A stretch of 64,000 nt of DNA from Agaricus subrufescens (Eukaryota > Basidiomycota > Agaricomycetes > Agaricales > Agaricaceae). The DNA is taken from contig CM057057.1 of assembly GCA_029945375.1 (NCBI GenBank), forward strand, positions 4,278,001-4,342,000, read 5' to 3'. A program made the translations under genes and the position numbers. Positions 11,751 to 24,700 of this stretch are shown here, piece by piece (the stretch's first letter is position 1; each line of letters starts with the position of its first letter). The notes beneath the pieces were generated by a model. The model was given only the letters and a program-made list of their open reading frames with translations, was not told the DNA's origin and ran no database searches.

Positions 11751-14647
11751 ATGCGTCTCTCCCTCCTCCTCGCTGCTCTCGTAGCCCGCTCCGCCGCCGC
11801 TCTTTCCACCACCATCATCGACGTTCTCGGCGCTGACCCAGACTACGAGCTCCTCCTCGGTCTCCTCCAGCGCGCGCGCCTCGTCCCCACCCTCAACAGG
11901 CTCAACGGAACTACTATATTTGCCCCCACCAATGACGCCATCAAGAAACACTCTCTCTGGGCTAATGTCCTCAGCGACGGCTCCGTCGTGATCACAGACA
12001 ACGTCAACGAAGAGCTCAGGCAGCAGCTCTTCTATCACATACTCAATTTCACCATCGACCTGCCCGAACAGTCCCCCCCCCTCCAGACGTTCGACACTCT
12101 CCTCTATCCCCACAAGCCTCTAGATCCTCCCAGTCACGAACCTCCGCCGAATCCCCCCTGGATGCCAATCCCCTCCGGGACTCTGGGCAAAAAGCCCCAG
12201 CGGCTACGCGCCGTCCTAGCCGACGAGAATCGGAAGGGCCGAGTCGCCGTTGATGCCTTCGGCAATGGAGGTACAGACATCGTCAAACCCATCGTCAACG
12301 CCTCTAACGGCGCCGTTCTCGGTATTTCCGATGTCCTGAGTCCTCCCCCAGACCTCGGTATGTCTACGGTCTCATTAGGCATTACTCATCCTTACGCTAT
12401 TGAAGCCTCCGCTATGTCTGCGCAGCAGTCACTATCCTATTTTCGGCGCATCGTCACGCCCCAAGTAATCAAGTTTCTCAACTCAACTTCCAAACTCACC
12501 CTATTTCTTCCCATCGATACGGCCTGGGACCAACTCAATAAATACGAGAAGATCTACCTTGAGAGTGAATTTGCTTCAGATGACCTCGAGCGTATATTCA
12601 ACATGCACGCCGTTGCAAAGACAGGCGTAAAGTGGTCCGACTCCTTTACCCCTGGCGTCAACCGTAATTCATTCTCACCCTAATTATCTGCATGCCTTTA
12701 CTCACGTGTACCTATAGTCTCAACTATAGACGGAACGACCCTAGAAGTGGTCACAACTGATGAGGGTACTAAAGTCTCTGGTGGTGATCTAGTGCAACCC
12801 GATATCTACGCTTCCAACGGCGTTCTCCATCTCGTATCCTCATTGCTCATTCCCGACGGCGCAATACAAATGACACCTGAAAAATACCTCCTCGCCCTCA
12901 ATTGCACAACTTTCGTTTCCCTGCTTCATTCCGTCAACCTTACTGATCTCATCCGTGATGCCGAAGGGAAATATACGATTCTAGCGCCTCAGGATGACGT
13001 ACTTGAAGTCTTTGGTGACAGCGATTTACCCGAGAAAGGAAGTGTGGAGTTAAAGAAGCTCCTTCAATATCATTTTATTCCAGGTCACTGGCCAGTCAAG
13101 AAGCTCCAGAATCGAATGCTCCTAGAGACGGCGTTAGAGGAAGAAGGGCTAGGGGGTGGGAAACAGGTTTTGTCCGTCGATGTCCATCAAAGCGGCAAAG
13201 ATTCCAAGAGTTTGCGGTTTGCTGAAGCTAGTGTCATTGGCGATCCGAGTAAGTTTCTGGACTTTGACCTACCCAGTATATACTCACCGTCTTTGCAGTC
13301 GAACTCAACAATACCCTGGTATACTTTATTTCAAGGCCCATAGTACCTCCCTCAGATCCCATTTCCACCGCTCTTCCCTCTCTCGACTTATCCAACTTCC
13401 TCGCCGCACTTCTGTCTTCCAGCCAAGCCGATGTTATTAGGACAACGCCCCGTACTTCCCTTCTTATCCCATACAACACAGCTTTCAAACGCCTTGGTCT
13501 CCTTGTCAGTACACATCTTCTCAGCTCATCTTCCAAACAAGATCTTGAAAAGGTCATTCTACACCACACTCTCTCTGATGTCGAGTACTCGAGCAATCTT
13601 GTCAACGGTTCTCAGCAAACTTTCCAAACGTTGGAAGGTAGTGACATCAAGATTGAACGTCTGGAAAACGGTGTCGTTCATGTTAGCCCTAGTGGTGGCT
13701 GGCCCGGTATGAAATCGCGCCTTGTTCCACGGGACACTTTGACACAGACCGGCGTCATCCACGAGTTATCCGATATCCTCCTTCCCAGGTCGGTCAACAT
13801 TACAATCGGGAAACTCATGAAAGCCGCCAAAGGAAGTACGATGACGAGTATGTTCAATCGTGCTGGTTTTGAATGGATTCTGAATGGAACTGCGCCACCG
13901 GATGATTGGACATGGCCTGATGACGAGAGGACTCCCAGTAGTGGCATTGCCTGGACGGTGTTGTGTCCCACGGATGATGCCTTCAAGAATCACAATCTCA
14001 CTGAGCTCTTCGCTGATCCCGTGAGATTGAAGTCCATCGTCATGCAACACATCATTCTTTCTCCCTATCCTAAAGACCGAAATCAAAGGTTGTTAGCTGG
14101 CATTAATGCAGGCCAGCCGGAAATCGAGGAGCTATATAACAACCAACCTTTGGTTTTAGAAAATTCGGCCACGTATTCAACTATGAGGGATAATGAATCG
14201 TTTTATGGGGACGTTGTGTTCAGGTCGACTGGAGTTGGAGCGGACGGCATCAAACGATTTATCGTTGGAATTAAAGATGCACGAGGTACAGACGGTTCTG
14301 AAGATTGGGCCAAAGTTTTGGGATGGGGTCGTGCCACGACTTCCGCGTTCCCCACTTTCCAGCCTACAGAACTCAATTCTGAATCTCCGTCTGCACAAGC
14401 AAGCTTTTCAATGAACGCAGGGTTTATTGGAGGTGCAGCTGGTGGTGTTATCCAAATTGATAGACTTATTTTACCTTATGAACCTCCCTGGTGGATTTCT
14501 TATGGTGCGCCTGCGGTGGTTGGTATTGCCGGTATGGTTGCGATATGTGGTTTCTTTTATGGTGTGCGGGTTGTCTGGAGTTGGGATACGACTGAAGCAA
14601 CGTTTGAGCCCGTTGGTGGATTTGGAAGAGACGATGACGAAGACTAG
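11751..14647 (+). CDS. Membrane-anchored protein with tandem fasciclin (FAS1) domains
   Basis: Three exons (11751-12663, 12718-13248, 13299-14647), about 930 residues. A signal peptide (MRLSLLLAALVARSAAA) opens the protein. Four FAS1-like repeats follow, each with the TIFAPTNDAI / TLFLPIDTAW / TILAPQDDVL / TVLCPTDDAF type H1 motif and later LxxHxL/YHI elements. Many NxS/T sites suggest N-glycosylation. Near the C-terminus is one transmembrane helix (about VVGIAGMVAICGFFYGVRVV) and an acidic tail DDDED. The layout matches fungal vacuolar/cell-surface fasciclin proteins, used in adhesion or membrane traffic; the exact role is not known from sequence. It shares a tiny promoter with RAV1, a vacuolar acidification factor, which may hint at a vacuolar location (inference). 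Confidence 0.9.
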
Positions 14648-15380
14648 ATAGAATTCATAAGTTACTAGAATATTTGAACTTTTTTTTTCGTGTATTATTA
14701 TGGCATTATGTTTTGATTTTTTTCCCTTTCCCTTTTTATCCAGACCATCTTATATGTATCATTTGTCGCTTGTTGATCGTGTCGCGTCGTCTGTTTCCTC
14801 CAAGTATTAGAGTCGACTGTATATTTTACCATACACTTAGCCGCGTCAATTATCTTCTTTTGTGAACTGACAGTTTGTGTTTGAATTAGGCTTTTTTTTT
14901 TTGCCACCAGCCTCTAAGTCAAAGAAAACCCAGGTAATCCTGGCAGGCCAAATAACCGCTACACCAAAAGGGATATAACAGAATGTATCTTATGATATTC
15001 CGCAACCGACTAGCATACGTGCTGTAAGCACATGCTTACGCCCGGTTGAAAATACGCATTATTGCCGCCTTCATTGATACATATGTACTGTAGACAGACA
15101 AGATGATAGCTCATACTGCGGACTTTGCGGAAGTTAGGGACGAGCGGCCAGATATCGGTCCATCGGATGATATGCCAGCTGGAGACGCGGCACGTGAAAG
15201 CGGGTTCACATTAGGTTTTGTTCGCTTTCCGGCTGGCTATTGGCCGACGTATCATTCATTCAGCTACGAGCCCCGGGGTCTACAAGCTTGGCCCGTGCTC
15301 CGACAATCTTGCTTTCCTTCCTCCTCTCATTCCTTCGTTTCACCACCGACCTTTAATCGTTTTAACACACAGCCTCGGTC
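14648..15380. other. Intergenic, 733 bp, promoter of the carnitine carrier
   Basis: Poly-T tracts follow the fasciclin stop. The right half should carry the carrier promoter; a CACGTG lies at 15191-15196. The open frame at 15103-15438 has no recognisable protein features and I do not call it. Confidence 0.5.
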
Positions 15381-17029
15381 ATGGTGGGTTTTTTCAAACA
15401 TGGCGTGTTCTATGACGAGGATCTCAACTGTGCGTTAGAGTGAGCAAAAGGTATCCGCGACAGAGAACATCAAAGCGTTCATTGCTGGTGGATTCGGTGG
15501 TGCTTCCGCTGTACTAGTTGGTCAGTCTTCTTGTCCTTCGCGAATGGATCGGGTGTCCAGCTTCAAGTTTCATCCAACGTCACGCGCCGCCTCCGCCTCT
15601 TCTTCCAGCTTCATTCCTTATTTTAATCCGCCCAAATGGACCGCTTAACTGTGTCTATACGTATATAAAAATCATATGCTAACCCTGATATCATGATTGG
15701 CCAGGACATCCCTTTGATTTGACCAAAACGAGAATACAAACAGCCGCACCTGGTACTTACACCGGTGCCATTGATGTTGTGAAGAAAACTTTAGCCAAGG
15801 ATGGTATCACAGGGTATGCACGCTGTGCTTTTTTTTTTACCACCCCTTGCACATCATTCACATTCACATGAATTATAAAATGCAGGATGTATCGTGGTAT
15901 GGTACCGCCCTTATTAGGTGTCACACCCATCTTTGCCGTCTCATTCTGGGTACGTTGTTTTTCTCACTGTTTGCCACGTGGAGGAATATGCTTAATCCTA
16001 GACTAAATACAGGCATATGACGTTTCAAAACAGCTCATATATGCCCTCACACCGAACAGAACACATCAATCATTATCGACTGCCGAACTCGCCACAGCCG
16101 GATTCCTGTCTGCCGTTCCCACCACATTAGTCACTGCCCCCGTAGAACGCGCGAAAGTTCTACTCCAAGTTCAAGGCCAAGGCGGTGGAGAAGTTAAATA
16201 CAAAGGCGTTACTGATGTCCTTAAACACCTTTATAAGGAAGGTGGTGTAAAAAGCATTTATCGTGGGACTGGCGCCACGCTCGCTCGCGACGGTCCTGGC
16301 AGTGCCGCGTGTGTACTTTTTTTTTATTCAGGAAATCTTCCTCCCCTTGGAGCTGATCATCTTTGCCCCTGATTTTTTTTGTATTTTATTTTCAGGTACT
16401 TTGCCGCCTACGAAGTGACGAAACAATTTCTCACTCCTGCTGGTTCTACCGATCTAAATCTTGGAGCTGTTATTCTAGCGGGTGGAACAGCTGGTGTCGC
16501 AATGTGGGCAATTGCCATTCCACCGGATGTACGTATCGAGTATAGTTATCACATTTCAAGACCCACATTTCCTTTCTTATCATGGCCTACCTCATCTAAA
16601 TATACACATCCATGACATCCAATTCTTTTTTTTTTCTTCTTGACGTCTATCCTCATGATACTAACCCAATTCGTGATAGGTATTGAAATCCCGTCTTCAA
16701 TCCGCTCCCACCGGCACTTATTCAGGAATTCTTGATTGCGCGCGCAAGACAATAGCCGCTGACGGTATAGGCGCTCTTTGGAAAGGGTTTGGACCAGCTA
16801 TGGCCCGTGCTTTCCCCGCCAACGCGGCCACATTCGTAAGTCCAATTGGCATATCTTTCGAAATCCTATTCTTTCTTCTTCGGTCCCTGCCTTTCACGTC
16901 ATCCTAATAATGGCCCCCCTTCTTTTTTGTCAACTGGTTACTTAATTGGTCAAACGCTGATGTACATTTTTCTTTTTTATCCAGTTGGGTGTCGAAGCTT
17001 CGAGAAAACTTTTGGATAACTTTTTCTGA
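15381..17029 (+). CDS. Mitochondrial carnitine/acylcarnitine carrier
   Basis: SLC25 family carrier of the mitochondrial inner membrane, exchanging acylcarnitines for carnitine so that fatty acyl groups reach the matrix. Three repeats carry the PX[DE]XX[KR] signatures: [24 protein letters not shown] and PPDVLKSRLQ. Carnitine-carrier residues are evident: [41 protein letters not shown] and [16 protein letters not shown]. Exons read as 15381-15383, 15439-15520, 15705-15813, 15886-15949, 16013-16308, 16396-16528, 16680-16835, 16985-17029. The first exon is only the ATG, spliced to [18 protein letters not shown]; this is inferred because the body frame is closed by TAG just upstream. About 295 residues, normal length. 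Confidence 0.93.
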
Positions 17030-17419
17030 TCTTTGTGGTGATTGAAGAGGAGCGTATATCCTTTAATTACAATCTAATCGCTGATGGTTACATATCGGTC
17101 GTTCACTCAAAGATTTTATCAACTGCTTTACCCATAGAGTAACCCAAATTTGCTTTGTCTCTCAATTTTTTCGTATCCAAATTGCCAAGAAGAGGCTAAT
17201 TGCCAATCTACATATACCAAAATGTTCTACATTTTTGTAACTACTTGCTGCTAATAGAAAAAGAATGGTATTTCAGCAGTTTCTATATCCATGACGTCAA
17301 GAATGCTATTATTAATGATAGGAGCAAAAGAAAATGGCAATCCTTCCTTCGCTCAAACAGTTCGATGAAATCATCGTCGGCTCGCCGCGCGACTCGATAG
17401 AACACAAAGGAAGTCTCTT
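17030..17419. other. Convergent 3' intergenic region (carrier / NAGS)
   Basis: AT-rich tail-to-tail spacer with no supported gene or repeat. Confidence 0.5.
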
Positions 17420-19416
17420 CTATTTCCAGCTAGAGGGGATGCCCATAACAACGTCGGACCATCGGCCCAACCTCCCCTTCTCCCAATCAGCCACATATGA
17501 AACTCCGGCACTTCCCCTACGTCCCTCTTCGATCTTCAATTTCTTCTCCCCATCACACCAAAATAGAACCCACTTCCCTGAACGAACATGCCCAGTACTC
17601 CTTTCGAAATACCATTTGTTCACAGGATTATCTGCGCGACTGCGCCATACCAGATCTCTCCCTTCACCGATACCTCCGCGGCCACCGTTGGGATTGGCCG
17701 AGAAGGGGTGACCCAAACCATAAGTCTCGTCGTGCAGGGCAACCCATAAGAAATCAACAGTGCCGTCACCCTGATGACTAGGCAGCACGGCAAATTTGTC
17801 AAGATAAGAGATTGGAGTATCAGAGGACGTAGAATCACGTTCGTTCGTCACAATAGCCGCACCCGCATAGTCACCAGCAACAATCACGCAATCGAGTGAT
17901 TCGTCTAACCGCTTGTAAAACGCATGTTCATCCAATTTCCGTTTAAACGATTGCTCGAGCAGGTCGTTTAATTTAGCTTTATCAATATCGGCGACTGATC
18001 GGAGAACTTGGACTGGAGAACCCTTGCGAAGAAGTGTTGGAGTGTGAGGCGTCAATCTTCGATTTCCCTGGAGCAGAGCATGAGGTAAACTCGAAGAAAC
18101 CGCTGGCTTGTTTGTGATCAAATTGCCAATAAGAGCGCTAGGTGATTTATGTGAAACCATAATAGCGGACGAGGTAGGGGGCATGTAATTAAGACACGTT
18201 CGTGCAAGGGCGAGGTTCGACAGGGCTGTGGGCTTCGTGTACCTCCACTTGTCTTCGAAAGTTTCGTGAATATGGTCAAATTCAGACGTAAGGTTGATGA
18301 GAAGATGAGGATATCCAGAGCGAGCGTAAGACGGTACACCACCCTCGCGGTTGATTATCATAAGACGAAGAGGAGTAAGGTCAATTTCGCCGGGGGAATC
18401 GTGGTAACCGTCTTCGTCGTTTTGCTGCGACTTGCCAGAAGTGGAGGCTTCGACCATCCCGCGAGACAATCCCGCAATTACGTCGTTGGCGTCGACGCGT
18501 ACAGAGCGAAGGAAAGAATCTAGAGCAAAAGGAGCGATAACAGGAATTTCGCCAGCACGAAGAGCAGAACGAATAGGAGTAAGATCGCCGGGAGTAGTGT
18601 GAGTCTCTGGGAGGACGGAATCGGGCACATTAACATTTTCTTCGTCGCCGGGTTTGGGACCTAGCCGGACAACGGCACCAACAACGGGTCTGGCTCGGGC
18701 ACCTTGCCTTTCAAGGCAATTGACGATGCGCATCGTCTCCTCAACGATGGAGGATCGCTCGTCCTGTTCTCCGCGAACTTGTTCGTCATTTTCAACGACG
18801 ATGACGCTGACAAGGCCGAGTTTTTCGAGGTATACTAAGCCTCGGCAGATACTGTCTAGCTGAACATCAGTGAAGAGACCTTGAAGCTTGACAAGCGCGG
18901 TCCTCCGTATGACAGGATCCAAGATAGAGGCAATGACGGGGCTCGGCTGGGGGAGCACCGTCGGAGGATTTGGTATTGATTTTGCAGTTGACTGGGAACG
19001 CTTGGCAGGTGGTGGGACTCTGGGAAATCCCTCCGCTGCGATTGGGGCAGGGGAAGGATTAACTTTTTGTTGTGGGCGGGGGCCGAATGATGCGAGATAT
19101 GATTTCGTATCACGCAGTGAGGGGTTTGCACGGAGAATAGATAGGATGAAGTCCTGTGCGATAGCGAGGTGGTCAGCCGGGGTCTCAGGGATGTTGAGAT
19201 AGGGAATGACTCACGTTGTCGGAGGAAGAGAGTTCGTCGGCCGACGGTGAGCCAGCTGGCGGCTGCCTGAGGCCGCGAATGGTCTAGAGTGGTAACGGTC
19301 AAACAAAAATCTCGGGGGCACACAGGGGGACCACCGACAGCGTAAAAGGCTCTGAAAGTATGGGAGCGCTGAGCCTTGAGGGAGGCGGCGCACGGCCCAA
19401 GAGTTCTGGGCAGCAT
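17420..19416 (-). CDS. ARG2: N-acetylglutamate synthase, mitochondrial (arginine biosynthesis)
   Basis: This enzyme makes N-acetylglutamate from glutamate and acetyl-CoA, the first step of arginine synthesis in fungal mitochondria. The N-terminus MLPRTLGPCAASLKAQRSHT is an amphipathic mitochondrial presequence. Short introns then lead to TIRGLRQPPAGSPSADELSS and DFILSILRANPSLRDTKSYL. The central part is the degenerate amino-acid-kinase-like domain (SICRGLVYLEKLGLVSVIVV, and GEIPVIAPFALD). The C-terminal NAT (GNAT-type) domain carries YLDKFAVLPSHQGDGTVDFL, DLVWRSRADNPVNKWYFERS and the final VVMGIPSSWK. About 650 residues, usual for fungal NAGS. Most of the protein is one exon (17420 to about 19150). 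The first intron boundary is uncertain; two donors keep phase. Confidence 0.92.
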
Positions 19417-19940
19417 TGTGAGGGGAGTTCAGAGGGGGGTGAGGGGAGGGAGAGAATGGGAAGGGAGCACAGACATGGGGGTTATAAAAAGTGGAGGCTC
19501 ATACAGCCTGCGGAGGGAAAAAATTAATGATTACAACAGTGTATCTGATTAGATTTGCTGTGGGGCACGCGGGCTTCAGCCTGTTTCCTTCCGTCTCCAC
19601 CGCGTTTTTCATGCGCCAGTGCCCGCGTCTGAGACGAAATAAATGCCATTGGCTCATAAATCACAGCTTGATTCCAGTACAAACGAATAGCTCATATCCC
19701 TCATTATTGACACGACCCCCTAAACAGCTCATCTTCCATCCATAAACCCTGCGGACTCTCCCAGATCGCCCTTTTGATATCATCATACCCGCTATTCTCA
19801 CTCTGGACACTTCGATCTGTACAGCTCATGTTACGCTATTGGGCCCTTCTCCTAGTGCTGTTCCAACATTAGAAACATTTTCTCCGCTGGATTTCCGATT
19901 TGCCATATGAATTTCCCATCTTAGAAGGTATAAATGTGCA
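19417..19940. other. Intergenic: NAGS promoter and 3' end of F-box gene
   Basis: No supported gene. One would expect general amino-acid control sites here because NAGS is an arginine gene, but I did not find a clear TGACTC/GAGTCA in this stretch. Confidence 0.4.
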
Positions 19941-21644
19941 TCAATCCATCCCTATTCTGGAATATTTCAACCGCTTGTCAACGGGAGCAGTCAGAAAGCA
20001 TTCACAGCACAGACTCACATCGACTAGTATAATATTATCGCCTGAGCACATGAGGGTCTGCGTTCCGGGAAGTATATCCGGCAACGCACGGCGGTAAAAC
20101 CTGAACTGCAATGAAGTTTCAAATGTCTCCTTCCAGACTGTATTGTTACCACCGACAGTCTCGGCGGATACGGGCGACTTTTTGTTCAAAATTGCGTCTC
20201 TTCGGCAAGCGCGCTGGTTGAAGTCATATACAAGAGCGCCGAACGACTTCTTGCGCAGTTCTCGGCCAACTGATCGAGAGCCGTAAGTGAAACAAGCCCA
20301 AACTAGGGATGCTGGTAGACTCGTCTGGATCAAACGGGTATCTGTCAGAGCCCATTCTGACCATTTCAGCTCTCGTGAGGATGGGATGCGGTTAGCATAC
20401 TTTTGAAATGCGGTAAGTGGAACAAAGTGGTCAAATGCGAAATCTTTTTCAGCGCGGAGGCGTATAGAGACAGTGAATATCCGTTCGTTCCTCGCGACGA
20501 AGAAAGGAGTTTTGTCGCCTTTTGCTGGGGTCCAACCAGGCGGGAGTTCTGAAGATATACCAAAACTCCTTAATGTAGTACCAGACACAGGCTCGGGATA
20601 GCATAACTTTATGGAGTTTTCAACTTCCGACAGCTTTTTCATGTTCTCGTCTTCAGCCTTGAAGTCGACAAGTACGAGAAAACACTCGCTGTTTTCTGGA
20701 TCATCTGGCACATGCAGGTTGGCCAGAACCACATGACTGTCGGACGCGAAAGCGAATGATCGGGCATCGTCGGTCTGCACAGCCTTTGAAGGCGGCGTGA
20801 GCGTCTACATATCGATGACTGGCTGGCTGGCTAACTCACCAATTCCAGCGTGCCTTGTTTCCAATTCCAGACACGAAACTCTTTCAAATCACCACTGTCT
20901 TCTTCATCGACAGGTGCCCTGTAGTAGGAAATCAAGCCGATGTAGTCTTGCATAATTTTAAGAGAAGTGGGAATCCAGCGCCCAGTAAGCGGGCCGACCT
21001 CGTGGCGCAAAATGCGCTGATTAGCCAGTGGATGGGGTTTGTCGGTCATGAGAGTCCGTAGATGGAGGGACATGTACGGGGAGTCGGGTGTCGGAGGCGT
21101 AACTAGAGTCAAAAGATCTTGCGATGGGTCGAATGCAAAATCCTTGATCACCGCGTCTCCGACATTTGGCTCGATTGTCCAAGATTCCTGTTTGATGCGG
21201 CGCGAGTTGGAGGGCAGTCTGATGAAGTGAAAGGCCTGTGTTCTGTCTGCCTGCGCGAGAATGCCTCCATACAGATCCCACATCCCGGAGTCCCGCAGAG
21301 GTATTTCCGACTTGGATGACCACTCGAGCTTCTCCCATCCAGACTGGTATTTGCGCAGGCTCTCGAGGCGTTCGGCGGAAGACCAGGTGTTGTTGGGATT
21401 GTCTTCCATGCCGGCAAGAGCCAGCTCAATGATGTACTGTGTTTCTTTCGCCACTTCAACATGGGCTTTGAGCGTCTTGCACACCTGCGGGCCGCCGGTC
21501 AGCCGAGGCCGCGGTTGATAAGAAAGGCAGGCGCACCTCTTTGCAGCTGAGGAGGGCGCGGAAGTCCAGGGAGCACAGGATGCGGTCCAGCATCTCGCTG
21601 GGGAGGGCGAGGAGGTGCACCCTGGGGCGGAAGGCGCCTGACAT
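19941..21644 (-). CDS. F-box protein
   Basis: Three exons give about 535 residues. The N-terminus carries an F-box, VHLLALPSEMLDRILCSLD then FRALLSCKEVCKTL, split by an intron after CKEV. F-box proteins join substrates to SCF ubiquitin ligases through Skp1. The remaining ~480 residues have no leucine-rich or Kelch/WD repeats that I can see. They resemble the large Agaricomycete family whose C-terminus forms irregular beta-strand repeats (EFRVWNWKQGTLELV, FAFASDSHVVLANLHVPD). The start at 21644 is the ATG directly before the conserved F-box and lies 120 bp from the divergent E2 gene. The substrate is unknown. Confidence 0.82.
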
Positions 21645-21764
21645 GTTGGGGGAGAAAAGGTCGGGCGTGGTATGATCGCATGTGGACAGAGCTGTGCTGA
21701 GGAGACGCGGATGGCAGACGGACCAGGGCGAGCCAGCATGTGACCCGCCTCTCTTCCTCTCCCC

Positions 21765-24700
21765 ATGGATAAAAGACCGTCCCCCGACAGAGTGCGCGCC
21801 GCCTGTTCTCCTCTTCCCCGCCGCACCCCGCTCACCGCGCCCAGATATACCAGGGAGACGTCGTCCAGCTCGTGGCGTCGCCCCGCAAATACGCCACCGT
21901 CGTGGTACCCATAAGCTTTCTTCCTTAACAGCCCTCCGCTGATCCACCCCCGGTGCAGAGATGCTGGCACGACGCCGACGACGACCCGCCTCCCGACGAC
22001 GCCTTTCCCGATCCATACTTCCGGCCGCTCAAGGACGGCGAATTCGTCGTCGTACTCGCCTCAGATCATTCGAAACGGGATATCGTCACCGGCTCGACGA
22101 TACAGCTCGTAGACCGCGTGCTCAGGCTCGGAGATTTCTGCAAACGGGCCCACGACGATGTGCGGTCGGGAGTGGTGCTCGACTCGCGAGTCAAGGCACG
22201 ACTGGCCCATGTCATCAGTGGAGAGGAGATTCCTGGCTGGAAGACCATGGATGACATTCAAGAAAGAACCTGCCTTGAGCTCGGCGATTATGTGGCCTAT
22301 GATGACTGGGTTGGCCAGGTGGGCTTCTGCGATCGCGCCTTGTGTCGCTGATCTTATCTCAGTTTTCTAGGTGTTCGAAGTCCGTCCTTGTGCCTCTCGC
22401 TTAGTTGAAATGATGTCCAACCACTTTTCTACAGATATTCGACGAAGTCCTCGTGGAAATTCATTCAAACAATCTCATTGCCAAACTCCCTGAGATGGGC
22501 TCGCGGCTCTTTGTTGGTGACCGGGGGCATGTGAGGACCTTCCATACCGCTTATTGTGTTTTTGCTGATCTATTGTAGGATATTTTGCCCCCACCTCCGT
22601 CATATTATCTCACCAGTATGATCAATTCCGTTTTCGGACACCATTCTTATGGCGAAGCCACAGTGGTCCAGGTAAAGCATACCGTTTATGCTATCGGATG
22701 GCTAGCTCTCAACCAGTCAGTGAGTCTGGATCTTCCCGACCCTGACGTTCTCGTCTCACCCCTCTGCAAGCTCGACCCAAAATTATTGGAAAACAGGTTG
22801 CGGCCCAAACAATTCTGGTTTGGAAAAGACGTTGGTGAACTCACCCTGCTACGACAACCCTCGGACGCTCAAATGCATTGTGGTGACCACCTACGTTTGA
22901 AAGATCCCTCGCAGGTACCTGTCACCGTGCATGGCCAAGAGGGGTTAGGCCATGGTCCTGTAACAGTGGATATGTGTGTGGTGCTGGAAACCCAGACAGA
23001 GGTAGATGTCCTCTGGCAGGATGGTACCAAAGAAACCGTTTCGGCAATAGACGTCATTCCTCACACGCCGGACGAATATGATTGCTGGTCTGTGTTCCTT
23101 TGTTGATCATCTTTCGATGCTGATTATCGCAGGCCCGGAGATCATGTCATGTGGAAAAATGAAGACGAAAAGAGGCCGGCAATCGTTCAGTCCGTAGATG
23201 CTGCCCGGCGCACTGCAACTGTACTGTTCCCGAGTACCAATACCACAGAACTTGTGTCGCTTCTCGAACTTGACCCTCAGGGAACTTCGGATGTTTCTCA
23301 ACTGGGTCCGGACCGACCACCAGATGGTCTTGGAGTGCATAGGGGTGAATTAGTCCTTATGCACAAACCTGGATCGACAAATGGGTATCCGAATCCTTGG
23401 GTGCCCAAAATTGGAGAGCTTGAGCCATGGCTACGAGACATGTTGCCTAGTGATGGAGGTTGGAGAAAGCAATTGCGTGACCTGGGCGCGGAGCTCATGA
23501 GAAAGAGGGAGACGCAAGTTGTTGAAGAGCCGGACCCAAAAAATCTGGTTCGAGGAACTGGAAGCTGCTTGTGGTTTGGTGAAGTCAAAGGGGCAAGTGA
23601 TTCAGCCCGTAGTCCGTGTTTTAATGCTGTTGCTGACTTTGATCTCTTGAAGGTGAACTTGGATGGAACTGCTGTGGTAATGTATTGCGATCGTACAACC
23701 GCTGTGTATCCCCTAGAACGTTTAACGAGGCTTTTTGATGGCCTTGATCAGTTGGAGTTAGTAGGCTTGGGCGCGGATGACCACGACCACGAACATAACC
23801 ACAATGGTCAGGATGAGTATGAGGAGGCTTGGGCAATGGAGGATGGAGTATGGCATTCTACAACTGCTGCAGTTCTCGACGAGGAAGAAGATTGGGTTGA
23901 TGACGAAGTCATGGACGTCGACTCAGACGCATCTAACAGCGATAGTGACCCTGAATCTCACGGGATGAAGATTGACATTCCTACCTCAGGTCCTGGTCCC
24001 AGTCCACCCCTGATGTCACCATCTTCACCGCAAGATGCTGTTCAGAATGAGCAGGTTGAACAAGCAAGTATGGTGAATAATATTATACCAGATGGCGCCG
24101 GGAATGCGACGGGTGCACTCAAATTTTCACAATCAATCAATCCTTCACCAGCGGACTCTCAACCTCAGACTGACTCGCTTTCTTCTAAGCATCTCAATGA
24201 GCCACTTACCTCAACAGTAAACGTCCCTGAGGCCTCGGTCGCAAAGGATGTGCCTGGCTTAAATGAGGAAGGCACGATCAAGGATTTGACTTGGAAGAGA
24301 TTCGATATTCTACCTTCCGCACCCCCAGATCACGCATTCTATTCAAAGACCCCAGGGCATCCAGGAAAGTCTTTCTTAAGCAGGCTGAACCGCGAATACC
24401 GCGCTTTATCAAATAGCTTACCAGGTAAATTATTGTTGTTTCCTCGGGTAACAAGGCTTGCTCACACCCCTGTTGTTTTATAGACACCATTATAGTGAGA
24501 GCGTACGAGGATCGTTCGGATCTACTCAGATCACTCATTCTTGGGCCGAAAAACACACCCTATGAAGACGCGCCGTTTGTTATTGATTGGATGCTCGATT
24601 CAGGTTTCCCTAATACCCCACCCATTGCGCATTTCCTGAGCTGGACGAATGGGAACGGTAGAGGTAACTGTCCTACTCTTATGGTGCTATTGTATTGGCA

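Noticed and set aside
11109..12113. 334-codon minus-strand frame across the RAV1/fasciclin boundary
   Set aside because: Its 5' half is antisense to the fasciclin gene. Only the part after about 11550 is real, as RAV1 exon 2 joined to the exon starting at 11676.
15103..15438. 111-codon frame before the carrier
   Set aside because: Lies in the carrier promoter/5' UTR and includes the inferred intron; no similarity recognised.
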